Shown: positions 53,846-62,910 of the stretch, piece after piece
How positions within the stretch are numbered: the stretch's first letter is position 1
Layout: every line of letters begins with the position of its first letter
DNA from: Mycobacterium colombiense CECT 3035
Lineage (GTDB): Bacteria > Actinomycetota > Actinomycetes > Mycobacteriales > Mycobacteriaceae
Length of the DNA: 64,000 bases
NCBI RefSeq assembly: GCF_002105755.1
Contig: NZ_CP020821.1
Span: forward strand, 3,720,001 to 3,784,000
Direction of reading: 5' to 3'
The notes under the pieces: generated by a model
What the model saw: the letters and a program-made list of their open reading frames with translations, nothing else
Told to the model about the DNA's origin: nothing
The model's database searches: none
Translations under genes and position numbers: made by a program

Positions 53846-55351
53846 ATGCGCCTCCATGACGTTCGAACCCGACGCAGCGCCGACGACTTCCCGCGCAATG
53901 AGCACCTGGCCTGGAAGATCGCCGAGGTCGCGGCCGACCCGGTCGCCGTGCCCGCCGACACCGAGGCGATGGTGATCAACCGGATCATCGACAACGCCGC
54001 GGTGTCGGCCGCCTCGGTCACCCGCCGCCCCGTCGCGGCCGCCCGGGCCCAGGCCCGGGCACACCCCAACTCGTTCAAGGGCGCCAAGGTCTTCGGCATC
54101 CAGGGCGACTACTCCCCGGAATGGGCGGCCTGGGCCAACGGCGTCGCGGTGCGCGAACTCGACTTCCACGACACCTTCTTGGCCGCCGAGTACTCCCATC
54201 CGGGCGACAACATTCCCCCGCTGGTGGCCGTCGCCCAGCACCTCGGGATCAGTGGAGCCGACCTGATCCGTGGCATCGCAACGGGTTATGAGATCCAGAT
54301 CGATCTGGTCAAGGGAATCTGCCTGCACGAGCACAAGATTGACCACGTCGCCCACCTGGGCCCTTCGGTGGCTGCCGGCCTCGGCGCCATGCTGCGGCTG
54401 GACAAGGACACCATCTATCAGGCGATCGGGCAGGCGCTGCACCTGACGACCTCCACCCGGCAGTCACGCAAGGGCCTGATCTCCAGTTGGAAGGCGTACG
54501 CGCCGGCCTGGGCCGGCAAGGTCGCCATCGAGGCCGTCGACCGCGCCATGCGCGGCGAGGGCGCACCCGCCCCGATCTGGGAGGGCGAGGACGGGGTGAT
54601 CGCGTGGCTGCTCTCGGGCCCGGAGCACACCTACCGGGTTCCGCTGCCCGAGCCGGGCGAGCCCAAGCGCGCCATCCTGGACAGCTACACCAAGGAGCAC
54701 TCGGCCGAATACCAGAGTCAGGCGCTGATCGACCTGGCCCGCCGAATGCGGGAAGGCATAGGCGATCTGGACCAGATCGCGACGATCGTGTTGCACACCA
54801 GCCATCACACCCATTACGTGATCGGCACCGGGGCCGGCGATCCGCAGAAGTTCGACCCGGATGCCTCGCGTGAAACGCTGGATCACTCGGTGATGTACAT
54901 CTTCGCCGTTGCCCTGCAGGACGGGACCTGGCATCACGAACGGTCTTACGCGCCGGAGCGGGCGCACCGACCCGACACCGTCGAGCTGTGGCGCAAGGTC
55001 TCGACGGTCGAAGATCCCGAATGGACCCGGCGCTACCACTCCAGCGACCCGGCGGAAAAGGCGTTCGGAGCCCGCGCCGAGGTCACGCTCAAAAACGGTG
55101 AGGTGATCGTCGACGAGATCGCGGTGGCCGACGCACACCCCTTGGGGGCCAGGCCGTTTGCCCGCAAACAGTACATCGGGAAGTTTCACGCATTGGCCGA
55201 GGGCGTCGTCGGCGACACCGAGCGGCAGCGTTTCCTCGCGGCAGCGGAGGCCCTGTCGGACCTGCAACCGGGCGCGCTGGGCGGGTTGAACATCTCGGTG
55301 GCTCCGCTGGTGCTCGACCGGGCGCCCACCATTGCGGCGGGGATTTTCTGA
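53846..55351 (+). CDS. prpD: 2-methylcitrate dehydratase
   Basis: MmgE/PrpD-family dehydratase of 501 residues, converting 2-methylcitrate to 2-methylaconitate in propionyl-CoA disposal. ATG 53846 gives [25 protein letters not shown]. Characteristic blocks are [81 protein letters not shown], and [28 protein letters not shown]. The open frame extends upstream, but ATG 53846 is the family start. Its stop shares one base with the prpB ATG. Confidence 0.95.
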   Translation: MRLHDVRTRRSADDFPRNEHLAWKIAEVAADPVAVPADTEAMVINRIIDNAAVSAASVTRRPVAAARAQARAHPNSFKGAKVFGIQGDYSPEWAAWANGVAVRELDFHDTFLAAEYSHPGDNIPPLVAVAQHLGISGADLIRGIATGYEIQIDLVKGICLHEHKIDHVAHLGPSVAAGLGAMLRLDKDTIYQAIGQALHLTTSTRQSRKGLISSWKAYAPAWAGKVAIEAVDRAMRGEGAPAPIWEGEDGVIAWLLSGPEHTYRVPLPEPGEPKRAILDSYTKEHSAEYQSQALIDLARRMREGIGDLDQIATIVLHTSHHTHYVIGTGAGDPQKFDPDASRETLDHSVMYIFAVALQDGTWHHERSYAPERAHRPDTVELWRKVSTVEDPEWTRRYHSSDPAEKAFGARAEVTLKNGEVIVDEIAVADAHPLGARPFARKQYIGKFHALAEGVVGDTERQRFLAAAEALSDLQPGALGGLNISVAPLVLDRAPTIAAGIF

Positions 55352-56268
55352 TGAGCGGGCTGATCGGCGGCACCGCATCCGCGCCGGCCAAGCGAGCGCA
55401 CTTCCGCGCTGCGCTGGAAAGTGGTCGGCTGCAACGATTCCCGGGCGCCTTCTCGCCCCTGGTCGCCAAGCTGGTCGCCGAGCTCGGATTCGACGGGGTG
55501 TACGTGTCCGGGGCCGTCCTGTCGGCCGATCTGGGACTGCCCGACATCGGCCTGACCACCCTGACCGAAGTCACCGGCCGAGGGGCGCAGATCGCGGCGG
55601 CCACCGACCTGCCCACCCTGATCGATGCCGACACCGGTTTCGGCGAACCGATGAGCGCCGCGCGCACCGTCACCGTCCTCGAGGACGCAGGGCTGGCCGG
55701 CTGCCATCTCGAGGACCAGGAAAACCCGAAGCGATGCGGGCATCTCGACGGCAAGGCCGTAGTGCCGGCCGCCGAAATGATCAAACGCCTACGGGCCGCC
55801 GTGACCGCCCGCAGGGACCCGAACTTCATCGTCTGCGCCCGCACCGACGCCGCCGGCGTCGAGGGATTGCGTGCGGCCATCGACCGCGCGAAGGCCTACG
55901 CCGACGCGGGCGCCGACCTGATCTTCACCGAAGCCCTGCACACACCAAGCGAATTCGAGCGCTTCCGGGCCGCCGTGGACACGCCGCTGCTGGCCAACAT
56001 GACCGAGTTCGGCAAGTCGGAGCTTTTGACCGTCCAACAACTCTGCGACATCGGCTACAACGTGGTGATCTATCCGGTGACCACGCTGCGGCTGGCCATG
56101 CATGCCGTCGAGGCCGGCCTTCGTGAAATCGCGGACGCCGGAACCCAATCCGGCCTGTTGGACCGCATGCAGCACCGCGGCCGGCTCTACGAGCTGCTGC
56201 GCTACGCCGACTACAGCCAATTCGATTCCGACATCTACAACTTCGCCATCGGAGGAGACGCGCAATGA
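55351..56268 (+). CDS. prpB: 2-methylisocitrate lyase
   Basis: PEP mutase/isocitrate lyase-family enzyme of 305 residues that splits 2-methylisocitrate to succinate and pyruvate. The metal and catalytic parts are LIDADTGFGEP, HLEDQENPKRCGHLDGK with the family loop KRCGH (catalytic Cys), and CARTDAAGVEG. Overlaps both neighbours (TGATG; ATGA). M. tuberculosis has no dedicated prpB and uses isocitrate lyase for this step, so its presence here is a difference from that species. Confidence 0.95.
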   Translation: MSGLIGGTASAPAKRAHFRAALESGRLQRFPGAFSPLVAKLVAELGFDGVYVSGAVLSADLGLPDIGLTTLTEVTGRGAQIAAATDLPTLIDADTGFGEPMSAARTVTVLEDAGLAGCHLEDQENPKRCGHLDGKAVVPAAEMIKRLRAAVTARRDPNFIVCARTDAAGVEGLRAAIDRAKAYADAGADLIFTEALHTPSEFERFRAAVDTPLLANMTEFGKSELLTVQQLCDIGYNVVIYPVTTLRLAMHAVEAGLREIADAGTQSGLLDRMQHRGRLYELLRYADYSQFDSDIYNFAIGGDAQ

Positions 56269-57392
56269 GCGCCATCGAAGACAGCCAGCCGCGCATCTAC
56301 AAGGGCCTGGCCGGTGTCGTCGTCGACACCACCGCCATCTCCAAGGTCGTCCCGGAAACCAACTCACTGACCTACCGCGGGTATGCGGTACAGGACCTGG
56401 CGGCGCACTGCAGCTTCGAGCAGGTGGCCTACCTGCTATGGCACGGCGAACTGCCCGACGAGCAACAGCTTGCGCTGTTCACCCAGCGGGAACGTGCGGC
56501 CCGGCGCCTGAACCGATCGCAGCTGTCGTTGCTGACCAAGCTGCCCGAGAGCTGCCACCCGATGGACGTGGTGCGCACCTTCATCAGCTCGATGGGCGCC
56601 GAAGACCCCGACGAGGACGACAGCAGCCCGGCGGCGAACCATGCCAAGGCGTTGCGGATGTTCGCGGTGCTGCCCACCATCGTCGCCGCCGACCTGCGCC
56701 GCCGGCGAGGCCTGGACCCCATCGCGCCGCACAGCCACATGAACTATGCGCAGAATTTTCTGCACATGTGCTTCGGTGACGTGCCCGAGCAGGTGGTGGT
56801 GGACGCCTTCGAGCAATCGATGGTGCTCTATGCCGAACACAGCTTCAACGCGTCGACCTTCGCCGCGCGGGTGGTCACCTCCACCCAGTCCGACATCTAC
56901 AGCGCGGTCACGGCCGCCATCGGCGCGCTCAAGGGTCCGCTGCACGGCGGTGCCAACGAGGCGGTGATGCACGACATGCTCGAGATCGGCACCGCCGACA
57001 GGGCCGGGGAATGGCTGCGGGGCAAGCTGGCTCGCAAGGACAAGATCATGGGATTCGGCCACCGGGTGTACAAGAACGGCGACTCGCGGGTGCCGACCAT
57101 GAAGGAGGCCCTCCGGCGCGTCGCCGCGGCGCGCGACGGCCAAAAGTGGCTCGACATCTACGAAGCCTTGGAGAAGGGCATGGCCGAAGCCAACGGCATC
57201 AAGCCCAACCTGGACTTCCCGACCGGACCGGCCTATTACCTGATGGGCTTCGACATCGGCATCTTCACGCCGATCTTTGTGATGAGCCGCATCACCGGGT
57301 GGACGGCACACATCATCGAGCAGACCGCGTCCAACGCGTTGATCCGTCCGCTGAGCGAGTATGTCGGACCTGCACAGCGCGCTCTATCGTAA
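56265..57392 (+). CDS. prpC: 2-methylcitrate synthase (citrate synthase family)
   Basis: A 375-residue enzyme that condenses propionyl-CoA with oxaloacetate. Citrate-synthase signatures are SLTYRGYAVQDLA, HSHMNYAQNFLHMCFG, FNASTFAARVVTSTQSDIYSAVTAAIGALKGPLHGGANE with the catalytic His, GFGHRVYKNGDSR with His and Arg, and FDIGIFTPIFVMSRITGWTAHIIEQ with the catalytic-Asp region. Four-base overlap with prpB. Close relatives act on both acetyl- and propionyl-CoA. Confidence 0.94.
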   Translation: MSAIEDSQPRIYKGLAGVVVDTTAISKVVPETNSLTYRGYAVQDLAAHCSFEQVAYLLWHGELPDEQQLALFTQRERAARRLNRSQLSLLTKLPESCHPMDVVRTFISSMGAEDPDEDDSSPAANHAKALRMFAVLPTIVAADLRRRRGLDPIAPHSHMNYAQNFLHMCFGDVPEQVVVDAFEQSMVLYAEHSFNASTFAARVVTSTQSDIYSAVTAAIGALKGPLHGGANEAVMHDMLEIGTADRAGEWLRGKLARKDKIMGFGHRVYKNGDSRVPTMKEALRRVAAARDGQKWLDIYEALEKGMAEANGIKPNLDFPTGPAYYLMGFDIGIFTPIFVMSRITGWTAHIIEQTASNALIRPLSEYVGPAQRALS

Positions 57393-57397
57393 ATACC

Positions 57398-60300
57398 GTG
57401 TTTGCGAAGGTACTGGTCGCCAATCGCGGGGAGATAGCGATCCGCGCGTTCCGCGCGGCCTACGAGCTGGAAATAGGCACGGTCGCGATCTATCCGTACG
57501 AGGACCGCAACTCCGTGCATCGGCTGAAGGCCGACGAGTCCTACCAGATCGGTGAGGAGGGCCACCCCGTCCGCGCGTACCTGTCGGTCGACGACATCGT
57601 CGCGACGGCCCGGGCTTGCGGCGCGGACGCGATTTACCCCGGCTATGGCTTCCTGTCGGAGAATCCGGACCTGGCGGCGGCCTGCGCCGCGGCGGGCATC
57701 ACTTTCGTCGGCCCCAGCGCGGAGGTCCTCGAGCTCACCGGCAACAAGTCGCGGGCGATCGCGGCGGCGCGGGAAGCCGGCCTTCCGGTGCTGGCCTCCT
57801 CGGCGCCCTCGACGTCGGTGGACGAACTGCTGGCGGCCGCCGAGTCGATGACGTTCCCGCTGTTCGTCAAGGCGGTCGCCGGTGGCGGCGGGCGCGGAAT
57901 GCGCCGGGTGGCCGACGCCGCGTCGCTGCCCGAGGCGATCGAGGCCGCCAGCCGTGAGGCCGAGTCCGCGTTCGGAGACGCCTCGGTGTTTCTCGAGCAG
58001 GCGGTGATCAATCCGCGCCACATCGAGGTGCAGATCCTGGCCGACACCCAGGGCAACGTCATGCACCTCTACGAGCGGGACTGCAGCGTGCAGCGTCGCC
58101 ACCAGAAAGTCATCGAGATCGCGCCGGCCCCCAATCTGGACCCCGAACTGCGCCAACGGATCTGCGCGGACGCGGTGGCGTTCGCGCGCAACATCGGCTA
58201 TACGTGCGCCGGCACAGTGGAATTCCTGCTCGACGAACGCGGCAACCACGTGTTCATCGAGATGAACCCCCGCATCCAGGTGGAGCACACGGTCACCGAG
58301 GAGATCACTGATGTCGACCTGGTTTCGGCGCAGCTGCGGATTGCCGGCGGCCAAAGCCTGGACGACATTGGCCTGAGCCAGGATTCGATCGCCCCGCACG
58401 GCGCCGCGCTGCAGTGCCGGATCACCACCGAGGATCCGGCGAACGGCTTCCGCCCGGACACCGGCCGGATCACGGCCTACCGCACCCCGGGCGGCGCCGG
58501 CATCCGGTTGGACGGCGGCACGACGCTGGGTGCGGACATCAGCGCGCACTTCGACTCGATGCTGATCAAGCTGACCTGCCGGGGCCGGGACTTCGCCACG
58601 GCGGTACGCCGGGCGCGACGCGCGGTCGCCGAGTTCCGTATCCGCGGCGTGTCGACGAATATCCCGTTCCTGCAAGCTGTTCTGGATGATCCCGACTTTC
58701 AGGCCGGCCGCATCACGACATCGTTCATCGAGGAGCGCCCGCAGCTGCTCACCGCGCGCAGCTCCGCGGACCGGGGCACCAAGATCCTCAACTACCTGGC
58801 CGACGTCACCGTCAACAAGCCACACGGCGAGCGACCGTCGGCGCTATACCCGCACGACAAGCTGCCCGACATCGACCTGTCGGCCGACCCGCCGGCGGGA
58901 TCCAAGCAGCGTTTGACCGAGCTCGGGCCGGACCGGTTCGCCGCCTGGCTGCGCGAGTCGCGCGGAGTCGGCGTCACCGACACCACGTTCCGTGACGCGC
59001 ACCAGTCCCTGCTCGCCACGCGGGTCCGCACCAGTGGCCTGATCAAGGTGGCCCCGTACATCGCCCGGACCACGCCGCAGCTGCTGTCCATCGAATGCTG
59101 GGGCGGAGCGACTTACGATGTGGCGCTGCGGTTCCTGAAGGAAGATCCGTGGGAGCGGCTGGCCACACTGCGCGAGGCGCTACCCAACATCTGCCTGCAG
59201 ATGTTGCTGCGCGGGCGCAACACCGTGGGCTACACGCCGTATCCGGAGACGGTCACGGCGGCGTTCGTCGAGGAGGCGACGGCGACCGGCATCGATATCT
59301 TCCGGATCTTCGATGCGCTGAACAACGTCGACTCGATGCGACCGGCCATCGACGCCGTGCGGGAAACCGGCGCGTCGATCGCCGAGGTGGCGATGTCCTA
59401 TACCGGCGATCTCAGCGATCCGGCCGAAAAGCTGTACACGCTCGACTATTACCTGAAGTTGGCCGAACAGATCGTCGATGCGGGTGCGCACGTGCTGGCG
59501 ATCAAGGACATGGCCGGCCTGCTGCGCGCGCCCGCGGCCGCGACGCTCGTCTCGGCGCTCAAGTCCCGGTTCGATTTACCGGTTCACGTGCACACCCACG
59601 ACACCCCCGGCGGGCAGCTGGCCACCTATGTGGCGGCCTGGCACGCCGGGGCCGACGCGGTCGACGGTGCCGCCGCCCCGCTCGCGGGAACCACCAGCCA
59701 GCCCGCGCTGTCGTCAATCGTGGCCGCCGCGGCCAACACGGCCTACGACACCGGATTGTCGCTGCCGGCGGTGTGCGATCTGGAGCCGTACTGGGAAGCG
59801 CTGCGAAAAGTGTACGCGCCGTTCGAATCCGGGCTTCCGGCGCCGACCGGACGCGTCTACCACCACGAGATCCCCGGCGGCCAATTGTCGAACCTGCGCC
59901 AGCAGGCCATCGCGCTGGGTCTCGGCGACCGGTTCGAGGACATCGAAAACGCCTATGCCGGAGCCGACGGGATCCTGGGCCACCTGGTCAAGGTCACCCC
60001 GTCCAGCAAGGTGGTCGGCGACCTGGCGCTCGCGTTGGTGGGAGCGGGCGTCAGCGCGCAGGAATTCGCCGACGATCCCGCGCGCTACGACATCCCGGAT
60101 TCGGTCATCGGCTTTCTGCGCGGCGAACTCGGTGACCCGCCGGGCGGTTGGCCTGAGCCGTTGCGCACCAAGGCATTAGAAGGACGCGGTCCGGCGAAGC
60201 CGGAGCAGCCGCTGACGGCCGATGACGAGAAGGCGTTGGCCGCGGCGGGCGCCGACCGGCAGGCGGCGCTGAACCGGCTGCTCTTCCCCGGACCCACCAA

Positions 60301-60781
60301 GGAACTCGAGGACCATCGTGAGCTGTACGGCGACACCTCGCGGCTGAGCGCCAACCAGTTCTTCTACGGGTTGCGGCAGGGGGATGAACATCGCGTCGAG
60401 CTGGAGCGCGGCGTCGAGCTGTTGATCGGGCTGGAGGCCGTTTCCGACGCCGACGAACGCGGCATGCGTACGGTGATGTGCATCCTCAACGGTCAGCTGC
60501 GTCCGATCGTGGTGCGTGACCGCAGCGTCGCCTCAGACGTGCCAGCCGCCGAGAAGGCCGACCGCGCCAACCCGGACCACATCGCCGCGCCCTTTGCCGG
60601 CGTCGTGACGGTGACCGCGCAGGTCGGCGACGAAGTCGAAGCCGGCCAGACCATCGCGACGATCGAAGCGATGAAGATGGAGGCCGCCGTCACCACCGGT
60701 AAGGCCGGCAAGGTGGAGCGAATTGCGGTGTCACAGACCGCGCAAGTCGAGGGCGGCGACCTCCTGGTGGTGATCGGCTAG
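57398..60781 (+). CDS. pyc: Pyruvate carboxylase
   Basis: Biotin-dependent enzyme of 1127 residues, the same length as M. tuberculosis Pca. It starts MFAKVLVANRGEIAIRAFRAAYEL at GTG 57398. Domains in order: biotin carboxylase (KAVAGGGGRGMRRV; FIEMNPRIQVEHTVTEEIT), carboxyltransferase (DTTFRDAHQSLLATRVRT; HVHTHDTPGG; the Lys of VLAIKDMAGLLR), PC tetramerisation domain, and biotinyl domain with the biotinylated Lys in EAMKMEAAV near the C-terminus. It starts 5 bases after prpC. It makes oxaloacetate from pyruvate, the product of PrpB and the co-substrate of PrpC, so the operon can close the cycle on its own. Confidence 0.97.
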   Translation: MFAKVLVANRGEIAIRAFRAAYELEIGTVAIYPYEDRNSVHRLKADESYQIGEEGHPVRAYLSVDDIVATARACGADAIYPGYGFLSENPDLAAACAAAGITFVGPSAEVLELTGNKSRAIAAAREAGLPVLASSAPSTSVDELLAAAESMTFPLFVKAVAGGGGRGMRRVADAASLPEAIEAASREAESAFGDASVFLEQAVINPRHIEVQILADTQGNVMHLYERDCSVQRRHQKVIEIAPAPNLDPELRQRICADAVAFARNIGYTCAGTVEFLLDERGNHVFIEMNPRIQVEHTVTEEITDVDLVSAQLRIAGGQSLDDIGLSQDSIAPHGAALQCRITTEDPANGFRPDTGRITAYRTPGGAGIRLDGGTTLGADISAHFDSMLIKLTCRGRDFATAVRRARRAVAEFRIRGVSTNIPFLQAVLDDPDFQAGRITTSFIEERPQLLTARSSADRGTKILNYLADVTVNKPHGERPSALYPHDKLPDIDLSADPPAGSKQRLTELGPDRFAAWLRESRGVGVTDTTFRDAHQSLLATRVRTSGLIKVAPYIARTTPQLLSIECWGGATYDVALRFLKEDPWERLATLREALPNICLQMLLRGRNTVGYTPYPETVTAAFVEEATATGIDIFRIFDALNNVDSMRPAIDAVRETGASIAEVAMSYTGDLSDPAEKLYTLDYYLKLAEQIVDAGAHVLAIKDMAGLLRAPAAATLVSALKSRFDLPVHVHTHDTPGGQLATYVAAWHAGADAVDGAAAPLAGTTSQPALSSIVAAAANTAYDTGLSLPAVCDLEPYWEALRKVYAPFESGLPAPTGRVYHHEIPGGQLSNLRQQAIALGLGDRFEDIENAYAGADGILGHLVKVTPSSKVVGDLALALVGAGVSAQEFADDPARYDIPDSVIGFLRGELGDPPGGWPEPLRTKALEGRGPAKPEQPLTADDEKALAAAGADRQAALNRLLFPGPTKELEDHRELYGDTSRLSANQFFYGLRQGDEHRVELERGVELLIGLEAVSDADERGMRTVMCILNGQLRPIVVRDRSVASDVPAAEKADRANPDHIAAPFAGVVTVTAQVGDEVEAGQTIATIEAMKMEAAVTTGKAGKVERIAVSQTAQVEGGDLLVVIG

Positions 60782-60794
60782 CGGGTCGCGGCCA

Positions 60795-61709
60795 TCAAGC
60801 GAGGCCGCTCTTGATCAGGGCGGCGCGCGCCAGGGTCTGCTCGGCCTGCTTTACGTGGGCCGCGTCGACCAGGACGCCGTTCACCCCGACCGCCCCGCGG
60901 CCCTTGGCCTCGGCTTCCCGGTACGCGGCGACATTGGCTTGGGCGCGGGCGATTTCGTCTGCGGTCGGCGCGTAGACCTCGTTGGCGACGGGCACCTGGT
61001 CGGGGTGGATCGCCCACTTGCCGGTGTAGCCGAGCAGCGACGCGCGCCGGGCGTCGCGCTCGTAGCCCGACAGGTCCCGGTAGTCCGGATACGGCGCGTC
61101 GATCGCATCGATGCCGGCGATGCGCGCGGCCACGATCACCTTGTTGCGCGCGTAAGCCCAGAATTCGCCGGGGTATTCGCCGAGCGGGACGAAGTTGGTG
61201 TCCACCCGCGCGCCCTGCGACAGCGAGAAGTCGCCGACGCCGAAGATCAGGGCATCCAGGCGGGGGCTGGCCGCCGCGATCTCCTCGGCGTTGGCCAGGC
61301 CCTCCACCTCCTCGATGAGGACTTCGAGCCGAATCTGCTTGCTCAGGCCGAGTTTGGCCTCGAGCTGGGTGAGCAGGACATCCACCCACCAGACGTCGCG
61401 GGCCCTGAGGGCCTTCGGAATGATGATCGTGTCCAGGTTCTCGCCGGCCCTGGTCACCACTTCGACGACGTCGTCGTGGCACCACTGGGTGTCGAGGCCG
61501 TTGATCCGGATGGCACGCGCGGTCCGTCCCCAGTCGATGTCGTTGAGGGCGGCGATGACCTTGGCGCGCGATTGCACTTTGACGCCGGCGGGGGTCGCAT
61601 CCTCGAGGTCGAGGAACACCAGATCGGCGCCGCAGCTGGCGCCCTTCTCGAACATGTTGTCGTTGCACGCGGGCACCGCGAGTTCGGAACGACGGAGCAA
61701 ATCGGTCAC
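60795..61709 (-). CDS. HpcH/HpaI aldolase/citrate lyase (CitE-like) family protein
   Basis: CitE-type TIM-barrel lyase of 304 residues. The start is the GTG at 61707-61709, giving a family-like N-terminus (TDLLRRSELAVPACNDNMFEKG). Conserved parts are LVFLDLEDATP, RINGLDTQWCHDDV, and LEVLIEEVEGLANAEEIAAASPRLDALIFGVGDFS with the metal-binding Glu and Asp. C-terminal GKWAIHPDQVPVANEVYAPT matches the family. Substrates in this family include malyl-, citramalyl- and beta-methylmalyl-CoA. It follows the CoA-transferase gene by 16 bases, suggesting a CoA-thioester cleavage pathway. Confidence 0.9.
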   Translation of the reverse strand: MTDLLRRSELAVPACNDNMFEKGASCGADLVFLDLEDATPAGVKVQSRAKVIAALNDIDWGRTARAIRINGLDTQWCHDDVVEVVTRAGENLDTIIIPKALRARDVWWVDVLLTQLEAKLGLSKQIRLEVLIEEVEGLANAEEIAAASPRLDALIFGVGDFSLSQGARVDTNFVPLGEYPGEFWAYARNKVIVAARIAGIDAIDAPYPDYRDLSGYERDARRASLLGYTGKWAIHPDQVPVANEVYAPTADEIARAQANVAAYREAEAKGRGAVGVNGVLVDAAHVKQAEQTLARAALIKSGLA

Positions 61710-61725
61710 CAGTGAAGTCCTTCTG

Positions 61726-62910
61726 TCACAACACGCCGCGGGCGCGTAGATCGTCGATGTCGCCGGCGATGAAGCCGAGTAGTTCGCCATAGACTTCGGC
61801 GTTGTGTTCGCCGAGGCGCGGGCCGAGGTGGCCGACCGTGCCGGCCGCCGATGAGAAACGGGGAACGGGAGCCTGAACCTTCATCGCCCCGAGCTGTGCG
61901 TCATCGACGGAGATGAACACCTCACGGTGGGCCAGCTGCTCGTCGGCGACCAGATCGCCGATGTCGTAGACCGGGGCCGCGGCCACCTCGTGGGCGTCAA
62001 AGACCTGCATCGCCTCCGAAAGCGTCTTTGTCGCAACCCAATCGGCCACCACTGCGTCGACCTCACGCGCCCGGGCGAGTCGCCGTTGTGGATCAGAGAA
62101 GTCGGGGTCGGCCACCAGGTCGTCGCGCCCGATCGCCCGGAACACCCGCAGCGCCAGCGCCGGTGAGCTTCCCGACATCGCCAGCCACCGCCCGTCGGCC
62201 GTCTGATAGGTGTTGCGGGGCGCCGAAATGTCCCACCGATTCCCGGATCTCTCGGGCACCAGACCCAGCTGGTCATAACCCAGCAAGGTTTGTTCGAGCA
62301 GGCGGGCCAGCGGGTCGATCAGGTTGACGTCGATCAGCTGGCCCGGCCCACCGTGCACGTCGCGGTGGTACAGCGCCATCATCACCGCGTAGGCGGCGTT
62401 CAGCGACGCCACACCGTCGGCCAGCATGAACGGCGGCAGCGTGGGCGGACCACCGGCCTGGCCGGTGATGTGGGCGAATCCGCTCATCGCCTCCCCCAGG
62501 GTCCCGAACCCCGGGCGCTCGCTCTTGGGGCCGGTCAACCCGTAACCCGTGATGTGCAGCATCACGATCCGGTCGTTGACCGCGCGCAGGCTCTCGTAGT
62601 CCAGGCCCCACTTGCGCAAGGTCTGCGGGCGGGTGTTGACGATGACGACGTCGGCATGCCCCACCAGGCGGCGCGCCAGCGCCTGCCCCTCTGCGCAGCG
62701 CAGGTCCAGCGTGATCGAACGCTTGTTGCGCGACAACGACTTCCACATCAGCCCCACGCCGTCGCGTTGGTTACCCCAGCCCCGGATCGGGTCACCACTG
62801 CGGGGGTCCTCGACCTTGATCACGTCGGCGCCGAACTCGCCCAGATAGGTCGCCACCAGCGGCGCGGCGGCCAGGGTGGCGAGATCGAGTACCCGCAATC
62901 CGTCAAGCAT
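61726..62910 (-). CDS. Family III CoA-transferase (CaiB/BaiF)
   Basis: A 394-residue enzyme that moves CoA between acids. The start MLDGLRVLDLATLAAAPLVATYLGEFGADVIKVEDPRSGDP is the family N-terminus. Upstream open frame is shadow sequence. SLSRNKRSITLDLR is typical, and HADVVIVNTRPQTLRKWGLDYE is the segment after which the catalytic Asp is expected; I see it as ...GLDYESL. It overlaps the LLM gene by 8 bases and leads into the CitE-like gene. The organic acid is unknown. Confidence 0.92.
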   Translation of the reverse strand: MLDGLRVLDLATLAAAPLVATYLGEFGADVIKVEDPRSGDPIRGWGNQRDGVGLMWKSLSRNKRSITLDLRCAEGQALARRLVGHADVVIVNTRPQTLRKWGLDYESLRAVNDRIVMLHITGYGLTGPKSERPGFGTLGEAMSGFAHITGQAGGPPTLPPFMLADGVASLNAAYAVMMALYHRDVHGGPGQLIDVNLIDPLARLLEQTLLGYDQLGLVPERSGNRWDISAPRNTYQTADGRWLAMSGSSPALALRVFRAIGRDDLVADPDFSDPQRRLARAREVDAVVADWVATKTLSEAMQVFDAHEVAAAPVYDIGDLVADEQLAHREVFISVDDAQLGAMKVQAPVPRFSSAAGTVGHLGPRLGEHNAEVYGELLGFIAGDIDDLRARGVL

